A DNA stretch of 64,000 nt from Caulobacter vibrioides (GTDB lineage: Bacteria; Pseudomonadota; Alphaproteobacteria; Caulobacterales; Caulobacteraceae): positions 1 to 64,000 of the forward strand of contig NZ_PJRR01000004.1 of the NCBI RefSeq assembly GCF_002858865.1, written 5' to 3'. The notes beneath the pieces are model-generated. The model saw only the letters and a program-made list of their open reading frames with translations, did no database searches and was not told where the DNA came from. A program made the translations under genes and the position numbers. How positions within the stretch are numbered: the stretch's first letter is position 1; each line of letters opens with the position of its first letter. This document shows positions 51,472 to 61,652 of this stretch, in pieces.

Positions 51472-53124
51472 TTACTTCCGCTGCGCCTTGGTGGCGTCGC
51501 GCGCGGCTTTGAACTCGGCCCCTTCGCCCCATTCAGGCCAGCGGTTCGATCCGGCCAGATCGCGGCCGACGCTGTAGACCAGAGCGATGTCGGCGCTCAT
51601 GCCGTCCAGGCACCAGCTGTCGTTCCACTCGTCGGCGGGCTGGTGATAGGCGTTGATCCGATAGGCGTCCGAGGCGGCCTTGCCCGCCGCGACGCCGCCC
51701 TCGACCAGGTCCTCGCCCGAGCCGAACGAGATCGCCGGCACGCCGCGCTTGGCGAACGGGAAGTGGTCCGAGCGGTAGAAATAGCCGGCCTCGGTGGCCG
51801 GATCGGGCGTGTAGGTGCGGCCGACGGCCTTGCCCTTGGCGATCAGGTCGTCGAGCAAATCCAGCTTGGCGTTGCCCGAGATGGTGAAGTCCTTGGCCGG
51901 GCCGGTCGGATCCAGAGCGTCGGTGTTGATGACGCCCGCCGTCTTGGCCAGCGGATACAGCGGATTGGACGCGTAGTACTCCGAGCCTAGCAGGCCGCGC
52001 TCCTCGGCGGTCACCGCCAGGAACACCATCGAGCGGTCCGGCTTGGGGCCGCTGGCGGCCAGGCGGCCCATCTCCAGCATGGCGGCGATGCCGGTCGCGT
52101 TGTCGACGGCGCCGTTATAGATCTTGTCGCCCTTGGCGTCCGGCAGGCCGACGCCCAGGTGGTCCCAATGGCCGCTGAAGATCACGGTCTCGTCCGGACG
52201 CTTGGCCCCGGTGACCTTGCCGACGACGTTCTTCGACACGATCGTCTCGTGCTTGACCTTGTAGTCCGCCGAGAAGGTGGCGCCCTTCAGTTCCACCGGC
52301 TTGAAGTCGCGGCTCTGCGCGGCCTTCTTCAGGGCCTCGAAGTCCAGGCCCGCCTTCTTGAACAGGTCGACGGCGACGTCGCGCTGGATCCAGCCTTCCA
52401 TAGGCGGATGTTGCTTGGTCGGGTCCTTGCGGACGATGTCGAACATCGTGTTGGTGTTGGAGTTCTTGACCGTGGCCCAGCCGTACGAGGCCGGCGCGGT
52501 TTCGTGGACGATCAGCAGGCCGGCCGCGCCCAGGCGGGCGGCTTCCTCGAACTTGTAGGTCCAGCGACCATAATAGGTCATGGCCTTGCCGCCGAAGTCA
52601 CCGGAACCGGTCTCGAAGTCCGGATCGTTGATCAGGACGACAACGACCTTGCCCTTGACGTCCAGGTCCTTGAAGTCGTCCCAATTGCGCTCGGGCGCCT
52701 TGACGCCGTAGCCGGCGAAAACGATCGGGGCGTCCTTGATCGAGACGGCGTTCACATGGGTCATCGCCGCGCGGATGGCGACCTGTTCGCCCTGGCTCAG
52801 CATGATGTGGTCGGCGCCGACCATGACGTGGGCGGTCACCGGGCCGTCGATGTCGAACTTGCTGAGCGGCACGTCCTGGGTCCACAGGCGCTTGCCGTCC
52901 TTCAGGTCGCCGCCGGGCTCCAGGCCCACCGCCTTCATCTGCTCGGAGATGTAGGCGACGGTCTTGGTTTCGCCCGCGGTGGCCGGGCCGCGACCTTCGA
53001 AGGCGTCCGAGGACAGCGTCTTGATGTGGGCCGTCAGCTTGGCGGGGTCGATCTTGGGCGCGTCGGACGCGTGCGCCAGCATGGGCGCGGCGATCAGGAC
53101 GGTGGCGAGCAGCAGGCGTTTCAT
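51472..53124 (-). CDS. Secreted M28-family zinc aminopeptidase with PA domain
   Basis: A 550-residue exported peptidase. The signal peptide ends LAHAS. A PA (protease-associated) insertion spans about residues 125-250. The M28 catalytic domain shows the zinc ligands in GHWDHLG, GAVDNATG, TAEERGLLGSEYY (with the catalytic Glu), NTDAL and RSDHFPF. It would release N-terminal amino acids in the periplasm. AGAGGG precedes the ATG at 53124. It lies between the D-amino-acid enzyme and the serine dehydratase, so it may feed the catabolic enzymes. Confidence 0.92.
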   Translation of the reverse strand: MKRLLLATVLIAAPMLAHASDAPKIDPAKLTAHIKTLSSDAFEGRGPATAGETKTVAYISEQMKAVGLEPGGDLKDGKRLWTQDVPLSKFDIDGPVTAHVMVGADHIMLSQGEQVAIRAAMTHVNAVSIKDAPIVFAGYGVKAPERNWDDFKDLDVKGKVVVVLINDPDFETGSGDFGGKAMTYYGRWTYKFEEAARLGAAGLLIVHETAPASYGWATVKNSNTNTMFDIVRKDPTKQHPPMEGWIQRDVAVDLFKKAGLDFEALKKAAQSRDFKPVELKGATFSADYKVKHETIVSKNVVGKVTGAKRPDETVIFSGHWDHLGVGLPDAKGDKIYNGAVDNATGIAAMLEMGRLAASGPKPDRSMVFLAVTAEERGLLGSEYYASNPLYPLAKTAGVINTDALDPTGPAKDFTISGNAKLDLLDDLIAKGKAVGRTYTPDPATEAGYFYRSDHFPFAKRGVPAISFGSGEDLVEGGVAAGKAASDAYRINAYHQPADEWNDSWCLDGMSADIALVYSVGRDLAGSNRWPEWGEGAEFKAARDATKAQRK

Positions 53125-53218
53125 CGGTAAGCCCTCTTGGAGCAAATCTTGTCGTTGGGCGCGGACCCTAGAGGGCTCTTGCCCCTAGGGGAAGTGCGTT
53201 ACCGCTACCCCATACGCC

Positions 53219-53248
53219 CGACCTCCCCGGCATTCGCCGGGGAGGTCG
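53219..53248. repeat. Short GACCTCCCCGGC hairpin after the PLP-enzyme stop
   Basis: A perfect 13-bp stem (CGACCTCCCCGGC / GCCGGGGAGGTCG) around ATTC, three bases beyond the stop of the D-threonine-aldolase-like gene. It shares the core of the repeat at 51305-51433. It could serve as a transcript 3' end but has no T-run. Confidence 0.65.
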
Positions 53249-53250
53249 GA

Positions 53251-54447
53251 CTAGAGATTGCTCACCCTTCTCCCGTCGACCGCCCACCGCTCCAGAGTCT
53301 CCCCGTCCCAGACATGCAGGGCGTCATAGAGGTTGATGGTCGGGTCGCAGTGACCCGGCTGCAGCCAGACGACGTCGCCGACCTTCGGCGCGTCGGCGGG
53401 CCAGGCGCGGGCCGGATCGGCGTCGGCTTCGGCGACGGCCTTGTCGAAGCCCAGCGGATCGCGACCGCCGGCCTTCAGCACGTCGATCAGGCTCAGGTGG
53501 GCGATCATGCCATGCTCGTCGCCCATGGCCCGCCACAGCGAGCCGGGCGCGGCGCCCGCCACGACACGGGCGGGGGGACCGTCCATCGACACAGCCTTGA
53601 AGCCGGCGTCGACGGTGACATGGCTCTTGTGGTTGGCCGAAACCACGGTGGCGGCGATGGCCATCGCCGGCTCGAAGCCCCAGGCCTGCCCGCCCGGCGC
53701 GCCGCAGGCGTCGTACTCGACATCCATCACCGCGTAGGAGCCGGCCTGCAGCTCGGTGTAGACGCCGGAGGCCAGGTCGTAGGTGTGGGTGCCGGTGCCG
53801 CCGCCGGTCACAACCGCCGGGGGAAGGCCTGCTTCGGTCAGCTCGACGACCAGCGCCTTCAGGGTGGCGAAGGCGGCTTCGTCGGCCGACTTGCGCAGGT
53901 CAAGGTCGTCCATGTGCTGGAGGTGGCCCAGATAGGCCTGCAGCCCGGCGAAGCGCAGGCCGGGCGCAGCGTCGGCGGCGCGCGCCAGACGTAGGGCGTC
54001 CTTCGGATAGGCGCCGGCGCGGTGGGTGCCGAGATCCAGATCCACCACGAGGTCCAGCGTCACGCCGGCCGCGACGGCCGCGTCCGACAGCCGATCGATC
54101 TGGCCCTCGTCATCGGCGACTGCGCCGATCCGCGCGCCGGTCTTGGCCAGCGCCGCCAGCCGCGCCGCGCCCCAGGGCGGGGAGGGGGCGGTGACCAGTA
54201 CATCCTGGATCCCGCCCGCCACATAGGCCTCGGCCTCGCCGACGGTCTGGCAGCATAGGCCCACCGCGCCGCGCTCGATGATCAGGCGACCCAGCGTCGA
54301 GCACTTGTGGGTCTTGCCATGCGCCCTCAGGCGCACGCCGGCGGCGTCGCACAGCGCCTGCATCCGGGCGAGATTTCGCTCCAGCGCAGCGCGATCGACG
54401 ACGAGCAGCGGGGTCTGGGGGAGATGCTCTGTGCTCGGAAAGTTCAT
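53251..54447 (-). CDS. D-threonine aldolase / D-serine dehydratase family PLP enzyme (fold type III)
   Basis: A 398-residue alanine-racemase-fold enzyme. It begins TPLLVVDRAALERNL and has RAHGKTHKC (PLP lysine near residue 47), GEAEAYV, a middle barrel, VTGGGTGTHTYDL, and the C-terminal EHGMIAH and LQPGHCDPTINLYD, where His and Cys are the metal ligands of DSD1/D-threonine aldolase proteins. Whether it acts as aldolase or D-serine dehydratase cannot be told. GGAGGGAG before the ATG at 54447 sets the start. It is downstream of the threonine dehydratase and upstream of the peptidase, with sdaA next. Confidence 0.88.
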   Translation of the reverse strand: MNFPSTEHLPQTPLLVVDRAALERNLARMQALCDAAGVRLRAHGKTHKCSTLGRLIIERGAVGLCCQTVGEAEAYVAGGIQDVLVTAPSPPWGAARLAALAKTGARIGAVADDEGQIDRLSDAAVAAGVTLDLVVDLDLGTHRAGAYPKDALRLARAADAAPGLRFAGLQAYLGHLQHMDDLDLRKSADEAAFATLKALVVELTEAGLPPAVVTGGGTGTHTYDLASGVYTELQAGSYAVMDVEYDACGAPGGQAWGFEPAMAIAATVVSANHKSHVTVDAGFKAVSMDGPPARVVAGAAPGSLWRAMGDEHGMIAHLSLIDVLKAGGRDPLGFDKAVAEADADPARAWPADAPKVGDVVWLQPGHCDPTINLYDALHVWDGETLERWAVDGRRVSNL

Positions 54448-54473
54448 GTTGTCTCCCTCCACTCTTCTTATTT

Positions 54474-54582
54474 GTCATCCCGGCCGTAGCGGAGCGGAGC
54501 GCCGGGACCCAGGGGCGGCCCGCACGGCGCTTTGACACCCCCTGGGTCCCGGATAGCCTCTGCGAGGCTTCCGGGATGACAC
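54474..54582. repeat. GTCATCCCGG palindromic repeat
   Basis: GTCATCCCGGCCG at 54474 and CCGGGATGACACC at 54571-54583, with inner GGGACCCAGGGGCGG and CCCCCTGGGTCCCGG. It is nearly the same as 48813-48923. It separates the threonine dehydratase from the D-amino-acid enzyme gene; the stop is TGA preceded by C, so no ATGA/GTGA overlap is present. Confidence 0.85.
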
Positions 54583-54594
54583 CCTGTTTTGCAG

Positions 54595-55572
54595 TCAGAT
54601 TTGACCGCCCAAGACCTGCGCGAACAACCCCGGATCGACATTGCCGCCCGACAGCACGATCGCCACGGTCTTGCCGGCGACGTCGACCTTGCCTGTCAGC
54701 GCCGCCGTCAGGGCCACGCAGCCGCCGGGCTCCACCACCAGTTTCAAGGTCGAGAACGCATAGCGCATGGCCTCGGCCACCTCGGCGTCGGTCACGGCGA
54801 CCACGCCGGACAGGGTCTTTTGATTGATCGGCCAGGTCAGGTCGCCGGGGATCGGGGTCAGCAGGGCGTCGCAGATCGAGCGGGCGTCCTTGTCGATGGT
54901 CTCGCGCCGGCCGCTTTCCAGCGAGCGCCGCGTCTCGTCGAAGCCGGCGGGTTCCACGCCCCAGATCTCGGTGGCCGGCGAGAGGGCCTTCACCGCCGTC
55001 GACGTCCCGGCGATCAATCCGCCGCCGCCGATGCAGCAGATCAGGCTGTCCAGCGTCGCGCCTTGCGCGGCGGCTTGGGCGACGATCTCCAGACCCACCG
55101 TGCCCTGGCCAGCGATGATGTGCGGGTCGTCATACGAGGGCACGACCACGCAGCCGCGCTCGGCGGCGATCTGGTCGGCGATGGCGACGCGATCCTCGGT
55201 GAAGCGGTCGTAGAAGCGGATGTCCGCGCCGAAGCTTCGCGTGCCCTCGACCTTCACGCTCGGCGAATCGGAGGGCATCACGATCAGCGCCGGCACGCCC
55301 AGCAGCCTGGCCGCCAGCGCCACGCCTTGGGCGTGATTGCCGGACGAGAAGGCCACGACGCCGCGCGCCTTTTCAACGTCGCTCAGTTGGCTCAGCCGGT
55401 TGTAGGCGCCGCGAAACTTGAAGGCGCCGGCGCGTTGCAAGGTCTCGGGCTTGAGGAAAATCCGCCCGCCCAGCCTGTCGTTCAAGGCGGGGCTCTCGAT
55501 CAGCGGCGTCTCGACGGCCAAGCCCTTCAGGCGTGCGGCGGCGGCTTGGATATCGGCGAGCGAGACGGTCAT
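54595..55572 (-). CDS. Threonine/serine dehydratase (PLP, fold type II)
   Basis: A 325-residue enzyme with the PLP lysine in GAFKFRGAYNRL near residue 53, the substrate loop SSGNHAQGVALAA, and the phosphate-binding IGGGGLIAG. It ends with the VEPGGCVALTAAL and VVLSGGNVD segments. It lacks the C-terminal ACT-type regulatory domain of biosynthetic IlvA, so it is of the catabolic threonine dehydratase or serine racemase type. With a D-serine/D-threonine-family enzyme and SdaA next to it, racemisation or deamination of serine is plausible. ATG at 55572. It is divergent from the PagL-like gene. Confidence 0.88.
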   Translation of the reverse strand: MTVSLADIQAAAARLKGLAVETPLIESPALNDRLGGRIFLKPETLQRAGAFKFRGAYNRLSQLSDVEKARGVVAFSSGNHAQGVALAARLLGVPALIVMPSDSPSVKVEGTRSFGADIRFYDRFTEDRVAIADQIAAERGCVVVPSYDDPHIIAGQGTVGLEIVAQAAAQGATLDSLICCIGGGGLIAGTSTAVKALSPATEIWGVEPAGFDETRRSLESGRRETIDKDARSICDALLTPIPGDLTWPINQKTLSGVVAVTDAEVAEAMRYAFSTLKLVVEPGGCVALTAALTGKVDVAGKTVAIVLSGGNVDPGLFAQVLGGQI

Positions 55573-55671
55573 AGAGTTAGGCTAGCGTGGCGACGCTGCG
55601 ATCGAAACCCTTTCCGACCTCTGCCGTTACCGCCATATTGGGGTGGGGGCTAAGCTGTTCAGGACGACTTG

Positions 55672-56295
55672 ATGAAGACCGCCACTTTCGCCGCTGTGGC
55701 CTCCTTGATGCTGGGCGCCGCCGGGCTCGGATGCGCGACCTCCGCCTTTGCGGGCGAGGCCTTTGTCGGCGTCTACAAGCACGACGTCACGTTCATCGGT
55801 AACGCCATCGGCCTCGGCGCGGCCGGCCGCGAAGGCGGGGCCGACATCCATCTGGGCTATCGCACCAACCGCATTGAGCGCCTGGACTGGCTGGGCAAGC
55901 CGCAGGTTCACGCCATGGTGTCGATCAACACCAACAATACGTCGAACTTCGCGGCGGTCGGCTTCAACTGGAAGGTCGAGCTGGGGCAGCCCGGCGGCTT
56001 CTATCTGCGACCGGGCATCGGTCTGGCCTATACCGACGGCAAGGCCGGCCTGCCGCCCGCCAACGCGCCGAACCTGACGCCCGAAGAACGCGCCCGCCGA
56101 ACCTGGCTCTACTACAATCGCATCGACTTCGGCTCGAAGGTGCTGTTCGAGCCCGAACTGGCCTTGGGCTATCAGGTCAATGACAAGGTCTCGGTCGAGC
56201 TGTCCTACACCCACCTGTCGAACGGCCAGATCTTCCATCAAGGAAAGAACCAAGGGCTTGACGACGCAGGGGTTCGGCTGGTTTACGCCTTCTGA
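55672..56295 (+). CDS. Lipid A 3-O-deacylase (PagL) family outer-membrane protein
   Basis: A 207-residue protein with a signal peptide ending SAFAG and an 8-strand barrel pattern ending VRLVYAF. The active-site strand YTHLSNGQIF near residue 180 carries the His-Ser pair of PagL-type acyloxyacyl hydrolases. Such enzymes trim the 3-position acyl chain of lipid A. The signal, barrel length and HLSNG motif agree with the family. AGGA lies seven bases before the ATG at 55672. It lies 120 bases upstream of purA on the same strand. Confidence 0.85.
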   Translation: MKTATFAAVASLMLGAAGLGCATSAFAGEAFVGVYKHDVTFIGNAIGLGAAGREGGADIHLGYRTNRIERLDWLGKPQVHAMVSINTNNTSNFAAVGFNWKVELGQPGGFYLRPGIGLAYTDGKAGLPPANAPNLTPEERARRTWLYYNRIDFGSKVLFEPELALGYQVNDKVSVELSYTHLSNGQIFHQGKNQGLDDAGVRLVYAF

Positions 56296-56415
56296 CTTCG
56301 GCTAGGCGCGTGACGCCAAGGCCGTCGCCGCCCAAAATTGAGACCACGTCCGGGGTCGAGTCCTGTCGAAGGACCCTGCGGCGTCACTCGGCAGGCGACA
56401 AGGCGTATCCAAACC

Positions 56416-57702
<1,287 letters not shown>

Positions 57703-57764
57703 GCGTGTTTTGAGCAAGGCTCTCGCGGCCACGCTTAAATGCTTATTGAACTTTGTCGGCGCTA

Positions 57765-57792
57765 ACTCCCGCGACTTTTAGTTCGCGGGAGT
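57765..57792 (+). promoter_or_regulatory. 10-bp hairpin covering the ribosome site of the histidine kinase
   Basis: ACTCCCGCGA (57765-57774) pairs perfectly with TCGCGGGAGT (57783-57792). GGGAG in the right arm lies eight bases before the TTG start of the kinase, so the structure could limit translation. Lack of a T-run argues against a simple terminator for purA, although an attenuating role is possible. Confidence 0.45.
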
Positions 57793-57799
57793 AGAGGGC

Positions 57800-59524
57800 T
57801 TGGCTCTCCGGGATATTCTGGATGACGGCCAGGCGGGCGCGATGCTCGTAGTCACGCGACGTAGCCGCGCGGCTCGGCTGATCGCGACCGCCATGGTCGG
57901 CGGCCTGCTGTTTTTCTATCTTGGTTGGACCGCCCTGATCGTCTGGCTGGTCGCCAACACCATCTGCGAACTTTGGGTCGTCTATCTGGAGCGCGCCTAC
58001 AGGCCCCATTGGGGACAGGGCGTAATTCGCTTCATGCGGATCGGACCGCCCTCGGCCTTCGCCATGGTCTGGTCGTTCATGTCGGCCTACTGCGTCCTCA
58101 ACGGGCCCATGGCGATGCGGTACGCGGCGCTGCTGATCCTGTTCGGCATCGTCGTGGAGGGCGTTCGCTATGCGATGAACAGCCTGGCGGCGATGTTGTC
58201 CCTGACGGTCTGGCCGTTCCTGATGCTGGCCGCTTTGCCCCTGCTGGCCAAGCGCTTCGACCTCCTGGACAGGCTCGCGGCGTTCATGATCCTGCTGGGC
58301 CTCATCGGCTATGTCGCCGACGCGGTCCGCACCATGCGCGCCTCGGCCAAGGCGCGGGAGGAGGCCGAAGCCCAGGCGCTGGAGGCCAGCCGCGCCAAGT
58401 CGGCCTTCCTGGCGATGATGAGCCATGAGTTGCGCACGCCGATGAACGGCGTTTTGGGCCTGGCCCACGCCTTGCGCGGCACCAAGCTGGACGCCCAGCA
58501 GTCCGAGTACCTGGAGATGATCGAGCAGTCGGGCCATGGCCTGATGACGATCCTCAACGACATTCTGGACCTGTCCAAGATCGAGGCCGGAAAGCTCAAT
58601 CTGGAGGTCGCACCGTTCGATCTGCGCAAGCTGGCCCTGCAGACGCGCGCGGTCTGGAGCGAGAGCGCGCGGTTGAAGGGACTGGACCTCATCCTGGAGG
58701 TTAGCCCCAGCGCCCCGCCGTGGGTCAGCGGCGACGCGACCCGCGTGCGCCAGATCCTGATGAATCTGGTCTCCAACGCCCTGAAGTTCACCGAGAGCGG
58801 CCGTGTCGTCATCCGTCTTGGCGGCGAGGCGGGCGGGGTGGTCACCTTGTCGGTCACCGACACCGGGGTTGGGATGACCGCCGAGCAGATCGGCCGCCTG
58901 TTCACGCCCTTTGCTCAGGGCGACGCCTCGATCGCGCGCCGCTTTGGCGGCACCGGCCTGGGGCTCTCGATCTGCCGGCAACTGGCCGAGCTGATGGCGG
59001 GCGAGATCATCGTCTCGAGCGAGCCGGGCGTCGGCTCGACCTTCACCGTGCGTCTCGGCCTGCCGGCGGCGCCGCCGCTGGTGGCGGCGCCGGCTCGCGC
59101 CGCCGTGACCCAGCTCGACGGCGCGCGGGTGCTCGTCGTCGACGACAACCTGGTGAACCAGACGGTCGCGCGCACGATCCTTGAAGCCGTCGGCGCCGCC
59201 GTCGCCGTGGCCGGTGACGGTCACGCCGCCCTCGCCCGGCTGCGCATCGAGGACTTCGACGTCGTGCTGATGGACGTCCATATGCCGGGGATGGATGGGG
59301 TCGAAGCGGTGCGCCGCATTCGCGCGGGCGAGGCCGGACGCACTGACCTTCCCGTCGTGGCCCTGACCGCCGACGCCATGGTGGGCGACGCCGAGCGCCT
59401 GCTGGCTCAAGGCTTTGATGACGCCCATCCCAAGCCGGTGCAGCCCGCCGGGCTGCTCGCCACCGTCGCCAGCCTTCGCAAGGCGCCCACAGAACTGCAG
59501 CGGCTACGCGCGGTGGGGATGTAG
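57800..59524 (+). CDS. Hybrid sensor histidine kinase/response regulator
   Basis: A 574-residue membrane-bound hybrid kinase. Five or six transmembrane segments fill residues 28-175 with no obvious extracellular sensor domain. After a coiled-coil linker come HisKA (SHELRTPMNGV, His209) and HATPase (NLVSNALKF, DTGVGM, GGTGLGLS). A receiver domain follows, with Asp pair VVDDN near 448 and phosphoacceptor Asp492 in LMDVHMPGMDG. The start TTG (57800) gives the full-length N-terminus; the ATG at 57842 is an alternative that still precedes the first helix. A hairpin covers its ribosome site. Downstream lie an unknown protein and an atypical receiver protein. Confidence 0.92.
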   Translation: MALRDILDDGQAGAMLVVTRRSRAARLIATAMVGGLLFFYLGWTALIVWLVANTICELWVVYLERAYRPHWGQGVIRFMRIGPPSAFAMVWSFMSAYCVLNGPMAMRYAALLILFGIVVEGVRYAMNSLAAMLSLTVWPFLMLAALPLLAKRFDLLDRLAAFMILLGLIGYVADAVRTMRASAKAREEAEAQALEASRAKSAFLAMMSHELRTPMNGVLGLAHALRGTKLDAQQSEYLEMIEQSGHGLMTILNDILDLSKIEAGKLNLEVAPFDLRKLALQTRAVWSESARLKGLDLILEVSPSAPPWVSGDATRVRQILMNLVSNALKFTESGRVVIRLGGEAGGVVTLSVTDTGVGMTAEQIGRLFTPFAQGDASIARRFGGTGLGLSICRQLAELMAGEIIVSSEPGVGSTFTVRLGLPAAPPLVAAPARAAVTQLDGARVLVVDDNLVNQTVARTILEAVGAAVAVAGDGHAALARLRIEDFDVVLMDVHMPGMDGVEAVRRIRAGEAGRTDLPVVALTADAMVGDAERLLAQGFDDAHPKPVQPAGLLATVASLRKAPTELQRLRAVGM

Positions 59525-59627
59525 AGCCCCGGCCTGGGGCTCCGATAGATTCGCAGAACGATGTTCGGTTAGCGTTTGTTAGCCAGCTTCACATTACAGG
59601 TCGGTCTCTTCAGGACCTGGGGGATCC

Positions 59628-60767
59628 GTGCTCGCCACCGCGCGCCATCAGTTCAAGCCGGCCAGAGCATCCGACCGGGTGACGCGCAGCCTGCGTGCGC
59701 TGGAGCGGACGGCCTCGACCAGCCGTGTGCTCAACCTGATCGCCATCGAGGCCGAAAGCGGCCATCGGCCTGAGCACTTTCAGGCTCCGCTTTTCAAGAA
59801 CCGGGTGCTGAACACCGCCCTGATCGTCAAGCACCGGGTGCGTCACGACGATATCTACCTGTTCGAGGAAGCACGGGCGACCACGACCAAGGTCATCATC
59901 CCGTTCGACCGCCGGGACCTGACGCTGGGCGGGCAGTCCGTCCTTGTCGGGCAGCGGGGCTGGACCGATCTGTTGATCAACGCCTGCAACGGCGCGGGCG
60001 AGGGCGACCTGTCGGTCCTGCGGATGATCGACAGCTTGCCGTCGCTGGACCCGTTCCTGCTGCGCGAGCACCTGCGTCGCCACGGCGTGTTCGCCGCGCC
60101 CTGCTATTTCGCCCTGTCGCCGGCCGATATCGATGCGATGCAGGGCTTCGTGGCCGTCGAGATCGCGCGCCTGATCGCGCTGGCCTATCGCGACATGGGC
60201 GGGGGCGGAGCGGTCCACGCCACCCGCATGGTCGAGGCCTTGCTGGCGACGGATGTGGATGAACGTCTCGAGCCCCTGCGCGCGACCCTGGCCCTGGAGG
60301 GCGACAGCTTCAAGGAGGGCGTCTTCAGCTGGAAGGGCTTCCTCTACTACAAGTGGATGCTGGAGACCCTGTGGCCGCGTCTGGCCGAGGTCGGCGCCGA
60401 GATCGGTCGTCTCGCGATCAGCGGTCCGCGCGACCCTGAAACGGGCCGCTATCTGGAGGAGGCGCGCCGTCGCTTGCAGACCGGCGTTCTGGTCGAGCGG
60501 AACGCTATCCTCAGGACGCTCAAGGTCTACAACGACGCCTTCGAGCACCTCGTTGAGAACAGCAACGCGCGTGTATTCCGTGAATTTCTGCTTCGAGCTC
60601 CGGAATTGTTTCTGAATCTGGGTGAGCGGGTCGGCGCTATCTCACACATCTCCAGCTACTGGCGTTACCGGTACCCGGCCGGTGGAACATTGACTGCCTC
60701 GGTCGAAGAAGCCCTCGATATCTTCATGGATTTCGAAGCTGGACTGGCCGTACCCTTGCCGGACTGA
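59628..60767 (+). CDS. Hypothetical protein, 379 residues
   Basis: A soluble-looking protein from the GTG at 59628 with GGGG shortly upstream. No domain is recognised. Features visible are an Arg-rich start, a mixed alpha/beta region (about 45-120) with KVIIPFDRRDLTLGGQSV, and a long helical second half (about 140-360) with LARRRLQTGVLVERNAILRTL-like heptads. There is no signal peptide or membrane segment. It sits between the hybrid kinase and the receiver protein, all on one strand, and so may be part of that signalling system. Confidence 0.7.
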   Translation: MLATARHQFKPARASDRVTRSLRALERTASTSRVLNLIAIEAESGHRPEHFQAPLFKNRVLNTALIVKHRVRHDDIYLFEEARATTTKVIIPFDRRDLTLGGQSVLVGQRGWTDLLINACNGAGEGDLSVLRMIDSLPSLDPFLLREHLRRHGVFAAPCYFALSPADIDAMQGFVAVEIARLIALAYRDMGGGGAVHATRMVEALLATDVDERLEPLRATLALEGDSFKEGVFSWKGFLYYKWMLETLWPRLAEVGAEIGRLAISGPRDPETGRYLEEARRRLQTGVLVERNAILRTLKVYNDAFEHLVENSNARVFREFLLRAPELFLNLGERVGAISHISSYWRYRYPAGGTLTASVEEALDIFMDFEAGLAVPLPD

Positions 60768-60842
60768 CGCAAGCCGGCCGGAAGATTATCAAGCGGATTT
60801 TTACACTCTGGGGCGTAGGGTCCGGCCTTACGTTCAGGAGTC

Positions 60843-61652
60843 GTGTTCGTGTTTGACGGCAACGTCCGCACAATCCAGCGTGTCGCCGCGAAGGTGCAGA
60901 GGGTGATGGTCGTCGACTCTAACCCTGCGACCGCACGTCTGTTGACCGAGCATCTTCGGCCTCTGGGCGGGGTGCAGATCTTTCCGGCCCCGACCGCCGA
61001 GAAGGGCTACGCCTTGGCCCGCGCCGCCGATCCGCAGCTGATCTTCGTCGAGCACGGTAGCAGCGGCGTCGACGGTCTGGCGTTCACGCGCAAGCTGCGT
61101 CGCAGCGATCTGACCTGCCGCGAGGCGCCGGTCATCATGTGCACCAGCGAAGCCACGGCCGAGGCGATCTTCGGCGCGCGCGACGCCGGCGTGCACGAGT
61201 TCATGCGCAAACCCTTCAATCTGAAGGACCTGGAACGACGCCTCGAGGCGGTGACCCTGAAGCCGCGCGAATGGGTCGAGGCCGTCGCCTATGTCGGGCC
61301 TGATCGCCGTCGTTTCAACTCGGCGGACTATAAGGGGCCGCGCAAGCGCAAGGCGGACGCCAGCGACACGCCGGCCGCGCGCCTGTCGCAAGCGCTTCGG
61401 ATCGTGAAGTCCGCCGCCCAGGCGTTGGACAGCGATCCGACTCAGGCCCGTCGGGCCCTGGCCGCGCAAGCGCTGGAGCTGCGGCGGGTGGGCGAGGCGG
61501 TCAAGGAGCCGCGTCTCGTTCAAGCCGCCGAGGCCCTGGCCTCCTGCACCCAATCCGACATCACCGGCGCGGATGTGCGCACCGAACTGGTCAAGCGCAT
61601 CGACGCCCTGATGGGGTTCATGGGATCTGAGGACAAGGGGCGCGCGGCCTAG
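60843..61652 (+). CDS. Atypical response-regulator receiver protein (phosphoacceptor Asp replaced by Glu)
   Basis: A 269-residue protein with an N-terminal receiver domain (about residues 20-135) and a helical C-terminal part without a DNA-binding or enzymatic motif. The acidic pair is reduced to VVDSNP (Asp25, Ser26). The phosphoacceptor position in LIFVEHGSSGVDG is Glu70, while Thr101 (IMCTSE) and Lys123 (FMRKPF) are kept. After the receiver comes GPDRRRFNSADYKGPRKR, a basic linker motif common in such proteins. AGGAG precedes the GTG start. It may act as a constitutively active or phosphorylation-independent partner. Its TAG stop is the left end of the 105-bp repeat. Confidence 0.85.
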   Translation: MFVFDGNVRTIQRVAAKVQRVMVVDSNPATARLLTEHLRPLGGVQIFPAPTAEKGYALARAADPQLIFVEHGSSGVDGLAFTRKLRRSDLTCREAPVIMCTSEATAEAIFGARDAGVHEFMRKPFNLKDLERRLEAVTLKPREWVEAVAYVGPDRRRFNSADYKGPRKRKADASDTPAARLSQALRIVKSAAQALDSDPTQARRALAAQALELRRVGEAVKEPRLVQAAEALASCTQSDITGADVRTELVKRIDALMGFMGSEDKGRAA

